From: Ilyonectria destructans
Lineage: Eukaryota > Ascomycota > Sordariomycetes > Hypocreales > Nectriaceae
Direction: 5' to 3'
Length of the DNA: 64,000 nt
Assembly (NCBI GenBank): GCA_020740775.1
Contig: JAHEWK010000014.1
Coordinates: 1,984,001-2,048,000 of the forward strand
The translations under genes were made by a program, and so were the position numbers. Shown piece after piece: positions 57,838-64,000 of the stretch. Position 1 is the first letter of the stretch. The number at the start of each line of letters is the position of its first letter. The notes beneath the pieces were generated by a model. It was not told the DNA's origin and did not search any database. It saw only the letters and a list, made by a program, of their open reading frames with translations.

Positions 57838-60658
57838 ATGAAGTTAGACGTCAAGGTCAGTACTGCGTTGGATTATGGCGATGCGCTATTGCAATTCCTC
57901 TATGGACAAGTTGCTCTTGGCCGCCCTCTCCGTCTCCTCATCCCCTCCCGCACGTTAACATCGTGCTTCAACCGGTTGCGAAGCTGACACCTCTTGCGAC
58001 AACAGCGCCAGCTCTACGCTCGCAGCGAGCGAGTCAAGGGCATTGACTTCCATCCCCAAGAACCATGGATCCTCACCACCCTCTACAGCGGTACGTCCTC
58101 GTTGTCGCCGCGGCACGGCGAGTGCACCTCGAAGCTGACCCCCTTCAGGCCACGTCTACATCTGGTCCTACGAGACGCAGCAGATTGTCAAGACCTTTGA
58201 GCTGACCGATGTCCCCGTCCGCGCCGGTCGATTCATCTCCCGCAAGAACTGGATCGTCTGCGGATCCGACGACTTCCAACTCCGTGTCTACAACTACAAC
58301 ACCTCCGAGAAGATCACCTCGTTCGAGGCGCACCCCGACTACATCCGAGCCATCGCCGTCCACCCCACGCAGCCGTTCGTGCTTACCGCCTCCGATGACA
58401 TGTCCATTAAGCTGTGGGATTGGGAAAAGGGCTGGAAATGTGTGCAGGTCTTTGAGGGCCACGGCCACTATGTCATGGGCCTCGCCATCAACCCCAAGGA
58501 CACAAACACCTTTGCCTCTGCTTGTCTTGACCGCACCGTCAAGATCTGGAGCCTGGGATCCTCCACCCCCAACTTCACCCTCGAAGCCCACGAGACCAAG
58601 GGTGTCAACCACGTCGACTACTACCCCCACTCCGACAAGCCGTACCTTTTGACCACCTCGGACGACCGAACAGTCAAGATTTGGGACTACACCACCAAGT
58701 CGCTGATTGCCACCCTCGAGGGCCACACCAACAACGTCTCATTCGCCTGCTACCACCCCGAATTGCCCGTCATCATTTCCGGTTCCGAGGACGGTACCAT
58801 TAGAATATGGCACGCCAACACCTACCGATTCGAGCAGTCGCTCAACTACAGCCTCGAGCGAGCGTGGTGTGTTTCATACCAGAAGGGCAAGCAGGGCATT
58901 GCCGTGGGTTTCGACGATGGTGCTGTTGTTGTCAAGCTGGGCCGAGAGGAGCCTGCGGTGTCGATGGACCCCTCTGGCAAGCTGATCTGGGCTCGCCACA
59001 ACGAGGTTGTTTCCGCCATCATCAAGGGAGGAGGTGAGTTTGTTATCTGATTTTGCGTCCCATGCTAACGGAAATAGATGCTTCCGTCAAGGACAACGAG
59101 CCGATTTCGCTTCCTACCAAGGACCTCGGCACCTGCGAGGTGTACCCCCAGACCCTGATTCATTCTCCCAACGGCCGCTTCGTCGCTGTGTGCGGTGATG
59201 GCGAGTACATCATCTACACTGCTCTGGCTTGGCGAAACAAGGCCTTTGGATCAGCATTGGACTTTGTCTGGGCCTCCAAGGACAACAGCAACGACTTTGC
59301 CATCCGCGAGTCCCCCATGACTGTCAAGCTGTACAAGAACTTTGTCGAGAAGGCCGGAGGTTTGGATGTTGGTTTCCAGGCTGACCGACTCCATGGTGGA
59401 GTCTTGCTCGGTGTTACTGGTCAGGGCGGTGTTTCGTTCTTTGACTGGGCCACCGGTGGTTTGGTGCGAAGAATCGAGGTTGAGCCCAAGCAGGTCTACT
59501 GGTCAGACAGCGGAGAGCTGGTGACGATTGCTTGCGATGATACCTTTTACGTGCTGCGATTCTCGCGCGAGAGCTACGTCGAGGCCGTACAAGCCGGTCA
59601 AGTGGAGGAGGATGGTGTTGAGGCTGCTTTTGAGGTCATCACTGACATTAGCGAAAGGTGAGATTCCGATGCCATGCTTTTGAATGCCAACTAACAAAGA
59701 CAGTGTGCGAACTGGAGAGTGGGTTGGCGACTGCTTCATCTACACCAACAGCACGAACCGTCTCAACTACCTTGTTGGCGACCAGACCTACACCGTGTCT
59801 CACTCCGACAAGCCCATGTACATCCTCGGCTACATTCAAAGGGATTCTCGAATCTACCTCGCAGACAAGGATGTTGGCGTTACGTCATTTGCTCTATCAC
59901 TACCGGTCCTGGAGTACCAGACCCTGGTGCTCCGAGAGGACATGGAGACGGCTGCCGAGCTGCTCCCTACGATTCCCGAGGATCAGCTGAACAAGATTGC
60001 GCGCTTCTTGGAGGGACAGGGCCATAAGGAGCTTGCCCTGGAGGTGGCTACGGACCCCGAGCACAAGTTCGACCTTGCTCTTGGACTGAACCAGCTCGAG
60101 GTTGCGCTGGAGCTTGCTCGTGAGGCTGACGTTGACCACAAGTGGAAGACTGTCGGAGATGCTGCCCTGGCCGCCTGGGAGGTGACTCTGGCTGCCGAGT
60201 GCTTCACCCACGCTAAGGACCTGGGATCTCTGCTCCTCCTACACTCATCGACCGGCGACCGCGAGGGCCTGGCCGCTCTTGCTGCGCAAGCGCAAGAGGC
60301 CGGCTCTCACAACGTTGCCTTTTCATGCCGCTGGCTGCTTGGTGATGTTGAGGGCTGCACCAAGATCTTGGCCCAGACCAACCGATTTGCCGAGGCGGTC
60401 CTGTTCTCGCAGACTTACAGGCCCAGTTTGACGGTACCAGCCGTGGCTGAGTGGAAGGAGAATCTCGAGAAGAGCAAGAAGGGCCGTGTGGCCAAGCTGA
60501 TTGGTGTCCCTACGGAGGATGAGGACCTGTTCCCCGAGTGGGATGCGTGGTTGAAGCTGGAGACCGAGGGTGGTGCCGTCGGCGAGACCAAGGCGGATGA
60601 GGCGGACGATGGCCAAGAGGCCACGGAGGAGGAGGAGAGCGAAGAGGACGACGAGTAG
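57838..60658 (+). CDS. SEC27: coatomer subunit beta-prime (COPI)
   Basis: COPI coat subunit that binds dilysine retrieval signals on Golgi-to-ER cargo. Five exons, 57838..57855, 58006..58090, 58149..59033, 59078..59657 and 59704..60658, join in phase to 840 aa; exon 1 encodes only MKLDVK. The first intron is 150 nt, the others 44-58 nt. Residues 10-300 form the first WD40 propeller, with repeats ending in [36 protein letters not shown] and [10 protein letters not shown] second propeller and an alpha-solenoid follow ([23 protein letters not shown] is in the solenoid). The C-terminus is a run of Asp/Glu, as in fungal orthologues. The family is essential and single-copy. Confidence 0.96.
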
Positions 60659-61427
60659 AGTCGAGGAGATGAGTAAGAAGGTGTTGCAGTTCTGGCAGGC
60701 GGTGCTTAGACGCGGACGGTGCAGAAAAGGCTGGCTTCATTTTCCTTTGGGGGTTGCCACGGGGCATCAATGAGTATAATGAGAGATAAGAGAAAGATCT
60801 ACTACTTGATTGTTCGTGATGAGTGATGTGTGTGATTGTGGTGTTGAGTCGTCAATGATGGCCGTGGATGATGGTGGGAGGCCTCTACGATGAAGTTTCG
60901 ACATGGTGTTTGGTGTAGCATCTCGATGTCCTGACATTCCACCATCCCTGGGCCCCTCTCGATATTGAGATGAATGAATTCAGGCGGTGTCACCAACTCA
61001 GCCCCACACTGAATAGACTTATCAACTAGCAATAACCATCAATTAGATGCCCATGTGCCAGCACGCAGGGTCAAAAGGGCCCAGAGTCCAGACCGCCCCG
61101 TCGCTTGAAGAGGCTTGTCTTGGCTTGGCTTTTCTTGGCTTGGCTTTTCTTGTCTTGGCTTGGCTTCTCTTGGCTTGGGCCTGGCTGGGCTGAAGACGGC
61201 TGAACCTGGGCTGCCTCCCATGAGTGGCTGGTCCGATTGAGTGTGTGCTGCGCTGTGTGTGTGTTGGCTGCGTGCTACTGCGCGGTAATTATTTAAGCGA
61301 CGCCCCGGTGAAAAGCGCATGCCACTCTTGGGACCTTGTTTTTGTTTGGGTTTCTCTTGTCCTTCCAACCACCCACCACCCACCACACGCCCCCCAAACC
61401 TTGAAGATACGATTCTACGGAACAAAG
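60659..61427. other. intergenic, promoter of the Cys/His microprotein gene
   Basis: 769 nt with the SEC27 3' end, a TTGGCTT-type tandem repeat at 61114 and an AT-rich TTATTTAAG near 61290, about 140 nt before the next ATG, which may serve as a TATA element. Confidence 0.5.
61114..61180. repeat. tandem repeat of a TCTTGGCTTGGCTT unit
   Basis: Four copies begin near 61118, 61133, 61153 and 61168. Spacing is 15, 20, 15, so the array reads as two copies of a 35-nt unit. It lies about 250-310 nt before the small gene at 61428. Confidence 0.7.
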
Positions 61428-61841
61428 ATGCCGACTGTTGAAGCACCCAAGAAGCACGCGCCCATGGAGATGGCGGCGTCTGTGAGCGCTGAGGAGCAGC
61501 GGCCCCAGATCATTGCCCAGCAGCCTGTAAGTTTTGACCTTGATTTTCGGTCGTTTATCGCCCAGAGTTTGTCCCGAGGCAGATCCCCCGCCTCATTCGA
61601 TCACGCCAGCCCCCCCTCCCCTCCCTTCGATTGAGTTCCGCCTCGTCCCCTTCACCAGGGACAACTCGAAGTGGCAGGATTTTTGCACTTTTGCACTCAA
61701 TCAATTACTGACCAATACGCAAACCAGTCCATGGAGCCTCGCCCTGACGCCGAACCGCAAATGTCGATGCGCGGTGGCGGATTCAGCCTGGGATGTGATT
61801 GCTGCGACGGCTCATGCCGCTTCCATAAGCACTGCTGCTAA
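61428..61841 (+). CDS. 70-aa cysteine/histidine-rich microprotein, two exons
   Basis: Rebuilt from exons 61428..61526 and 61728..61841, joined in phase across a 201-nt intron (GTAAGT donor, TTACTGAC branch, CCAG acceptor). The 33 residues of exon 1 are polar and Met/Ala/Pro-rich with no signal peptide. Exon 2 is Pro/Met/Gly-rich and ends in a compact cluster, CDCCDGSCRFHKHCC, with cysteines 56, 58, 59, 63, 69 and 70 and histidines 66 and 68, right up to the stop. The cluster could bind metal or be lipid-modified; function is unknown. Absence of a signal peptide argues against a classical secreted effector. I do not recognise the family. The long second frame across the intron is chance. Confidence 0.7.
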
Positions 61842-63076
61842 GGCGGGCGACTGGACGCGGATGCATTGTGTCAATTTCATGATTACGATTGATGGAAGGG
61901 TTATTGCAGTAGACGGTGGTTTAATGGCCGTGGTCAACGGGGGTGATGAGGATTGGTGCACCATCAGATCAGATTAGAGACAGAGGAGAAGAAGATATCA
62001 TTCGATCGAGGGATCGCTTTACGGTTCACGTCCCTGATTTTAATCACCCGGCTACCCGATCACCCGCGTTCCCGTGCCATGTGCTGTAGAGGTCTTGGCT
62101 GGATTGCTTTATCCCTGGCTGGTCATCTACGAGAGACATTTCACAAAGCCGGCTCTTTATTCTAAGAATACTGTTTGCCTTGACCCCAGCAGAATCAACG
62201 TGTCTGAGCTGACATAGACGCACCGTTGCGGGTACGTGATTAAGCTTGACGGCTGCCTTCACATATAATCCGCAATGACAGATGATAAAAGTTTGCACAT
62301 ACTCGTTCTTTCCCTTTGACCACATCCATGCATGCCCTTGACAGATATCCTTGAACCGTGTATCTTTGAATCATGCATCACCATCTTGAGTCAACTGAAA
62401 CGCCATGTCAATGCATCTGAGTTCTGGAAGGCTCCACCACCAAAATGTTCCATGATCCACCATCCCATCGCCAAGCCATTCCCATCGATCAACGTGCTGA
62501 CAGCCGAGATCATCATGACAGTCTCACCGGGCTCGGGCCCTGGTGAAACGTCGCACAGGCAAACACCAATGGGATGCAGGAGTGGGTGGGCATTCTCGTA
62601 TGCGAAAATGGACGGCACGTTTTCCGAATCTGACTGAATCCAGTCCCCTTTCCTACTGTGCACGGTCGGGAATGCGCCATTGGACAGATTGCCAAGAAAT
62701 CACCCGTCTGTAAGCGATGGAGATCCCTGGGATTCAATCCGTATTGGCCCCTGAAGTGGACTTTGTGGCGCTGGACAAACAGGGGTGCCTTCATCTAAGA
62801 CAAGTATGCATCCGGTTTTTGGACGACACGAAGACACACACTCATATACACTCATATACACACACACACTTCGACGCAGACAGGCAATAAGATGATGGCT
62901 TATGATTGGGGCCTCAATTAATGGGGTGTTTGTAAAAGTAGCTATAATAATGCAAAAATGTTCTGGCCAATCCCCCAGATCCAATGACACTCCGGAGCAG
63001 TCCGCTCGACTGCGGGTGCCACACACGATGAAACAATATCTCAGCTTTCGCTTTTGTACAGGTGCAACTAGACCGT
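61842..63076. other. intergenic, nothing recognised
   Basis: 1.2 kb between two converging small genes. Only a short CA/TA-type simple repeat near 62833 stands out. Confidence 0.5.
62833..62869. repeat. CA-rich microsatellite with a repeated CTCATATACA unit
   Basis: Two copies of CTCATATACA are flanked by CA dinucleotide runs on the plus strand. Confidence 0.6.
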
Positions 63077-63673
63077 TTACAGAAGGGCAACGACGAAACC
63101 GGCGACGGCAATGGCAGCGGCGGCCATGCCAGTGTGGTGCGAGGCAGCACCGGTGGGAGAAGAGCTGCTGGACGAGCCGGTAGCAGAGGCCTTGTCGGAG
63201 CCGCTGGTGCCAGTGGCCTTGGCCTCAGAGCCCGAGTCGGAGCTGGACTTGGAGCCAGAGCCGGAGCCGGAGCCAGAACCAGAGGAGCCAGTCTCGCAGG
63301 CGTCGATGCCGGTGGCGTAGGAGCTGAGGGCAGGGCACTCGGAGAGAGCAGACGAGAGGGCTTTCTTGTTGTCGTCGTACCACGAGACGACCTCGGAGCT
63401 GTAGCTGGCGTACTCCTTGCTGAGGCTGGCGGGGGTCGAGAAGTGGCACGGGTCGGTCTGGGGGTGATCGAGGAGGTCGGAGACGATCGCCGCGGGGGGA
63501 GTGGGCACATCGGAGTAGATGTCGAGGATGGCGCTCTGGCACTGCTCGGAGAGGACGCCAGTGGCCGTGGCCGTGGCGCGGGCCTCGATCTCGCGCTTCA
63601 TGTTGGGGTGGGCCATGAAGTTGGCAGAGGCGGCAGAGGCCAGGAGGGTAGAGAGGAGGATCTTGGCCTGCAT
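63077..63673 (-). CDS. GPI-type secreted Ser/Gly-rich protein
   Basis: A 198-aa protein starting at 63673, with a signal peptide over residues 1-17 (MQAKILLSTLLASAASA). The next 110 residues are a small folded domain with four cysteines (SEQCQSAILD, DPCHFSTP, ECPALSSY, DACETGSS). A Ser/Gly/Thr-rich linker follows, with an (SG)n run. The last 20 residues are hydrophobic (MAAAAIAVAGFVVALL), as needed for GPI anchoring, after a small-residue site (TGAASHHTG). This is the layout of fungal surface proteins often annotated as infection-structure-related (DUF7735-like); that role is not shown here. A longer frame to 63799 would hide the signal peptide. A TATAAA lies about 120 nt upstream. Confidence 0.83.
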   Translation of the reverse strand: MQAKILLSTLLASAASANFMAHPNMKREIEARATATATGVLSEQCQSAILDIYSDVPTPPAAIVSDLLDHPQTDPCHFSTPASLSKEYASYSSEVVSWYDDNKKALSSALSECPALSSYATGIDACETGSSGSGSGSGSGSKSSSDSGSEAKATGTSGSDKASATGSSSSSSPTGAASHHTGMAAAAIAVAGFVVALL

Positions 63674-64000
63674 CTTGACGGATGGTGTAGAGTGGAGAGT
63701 CTTGAAGTAGAGATGGATAGTAGACTGATTGGGAGTGGGTGAGGATTGTTCAATGGAAACACTCGTCCGGATCGAGGAGAACCAGGCCTCTTTATACAAT
63801 CCCTAGCCTCTACAACGTTCAAGCCTTTCCTCACTCACGCTTCGCAGAGCTTCCCCGGAATGCTGCACAGCTAGGCATGGACTGGCACCAGCCTAGGCGT
63901 CTCAGCTTTGTCCTCCCGCGGGCGTCAATTTCCACAAGACACCGCAGCCAGACACCAAGCTAGCGCTTATCCAGAGACGGAGCAACTCGCTGGCCTACGC
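63674..64000. other. promoter side of the GPI-type gene and window end
   Basis: 327 nt. Apart from the TATA element nothing is supported. Confidence 0.45.
63791..63796 (-). promoter_or_regulatory. TATA box of the GPI-type secreted protein gene
   Basis: TATAAA on the minus strand, 118-123 nt before the ATG at 63673. Confidence 0.5.

Noticed and set aside
61534..61977. 147-codon plus-strand frame across the microprotein intron
   Set aside because: It covers the predicted intron and runs in a different frame from exon 2, whose Cys/His cluster is far more protein-like.
63062..63742. 226-codon plus-strand frame, Gly/Arg-rich
   Set aside because: Antisense to the GPI-type gene; no motif.

Overview
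This window is nuclear DNA of a filamentous ascomycete (Pezizomycotina). Sordariomycetes, probably Hypocreales, is the best guess. The basis is many short introns of 43-65 nt with GTRNGT donors and CTAAC/CTGAC branch sites, GC-rich exons, and typical gene families: a Dicer-like protein, a HET-domain protein, Zn2Cys6 and bZIP-DUF3425 regulators, augmin HAUS6 and mannitol-1-phosphate dehydrogenase. Order and species are inferences. I rebuilt gene models by joining exons at visible splice sites and checking phase. No tRNA, rRNA, CRISPR array or intact transposon was seen.

Region 1 (1-31 kb) is mostly conserved housekeeping. It holds the N-terminal half of Dicer-like 1 (-), an unrecognised 958-aa protein (-), a dual-specificity-phosphatase-like protein (-), and mitochondrial RNA helicase SUV3 (-), divergent from a VAMP7/Nyv1-type R-SNARE (+). 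These are followed by a Zn2Cys6 regulator (+), a membrane-anchored SDR (-), a DUF2235/Tle1-like hydrolase (-), an enoyl-CoA hydratase ending in SKL (-), and the U1 snRNP protein Snu71/RBM25 (-). Snu71 is divergent from mitochondrial ribosomal protein bS21m (+), which converges on augmin subunit HAUS6 (-). A Tyr/Ser/Thr-rich two-pass surface protein (+) ends the block.

Region 2 (31-41.4 kb) looks accessory. It has a broken LysM gene, imperfect repeats, an intronless HET gene, a decayed arylsulfatase, a bZIP-DUF3425 regulator, a three-exon small secreted 8-cysteine protein, and a secreted DUF4419-like protein.

Region 3 (42-64 kb) returns to core functions. Mannitol-1-phosphate 5-dehydrogenase (-) and glucose-6-phosphate isomerase (-) share fructose-6-phosphate but are separated by about 6.4 kb with no convincing gene. 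A Ypk1/Gad8-type AGC kinase (-) is divergent from COPI beta-prime (SEC27, +). A two-exon Cys/His-rich microprotein (+) and a GPI-type Ser/Gly-rich secreted protein (-) finish the window.

The least described items are the two small cysteine-rich proteins, both assembled from exons too short to stand out as open frames, and the large gene-free interval at 43.5-49.8 kb.
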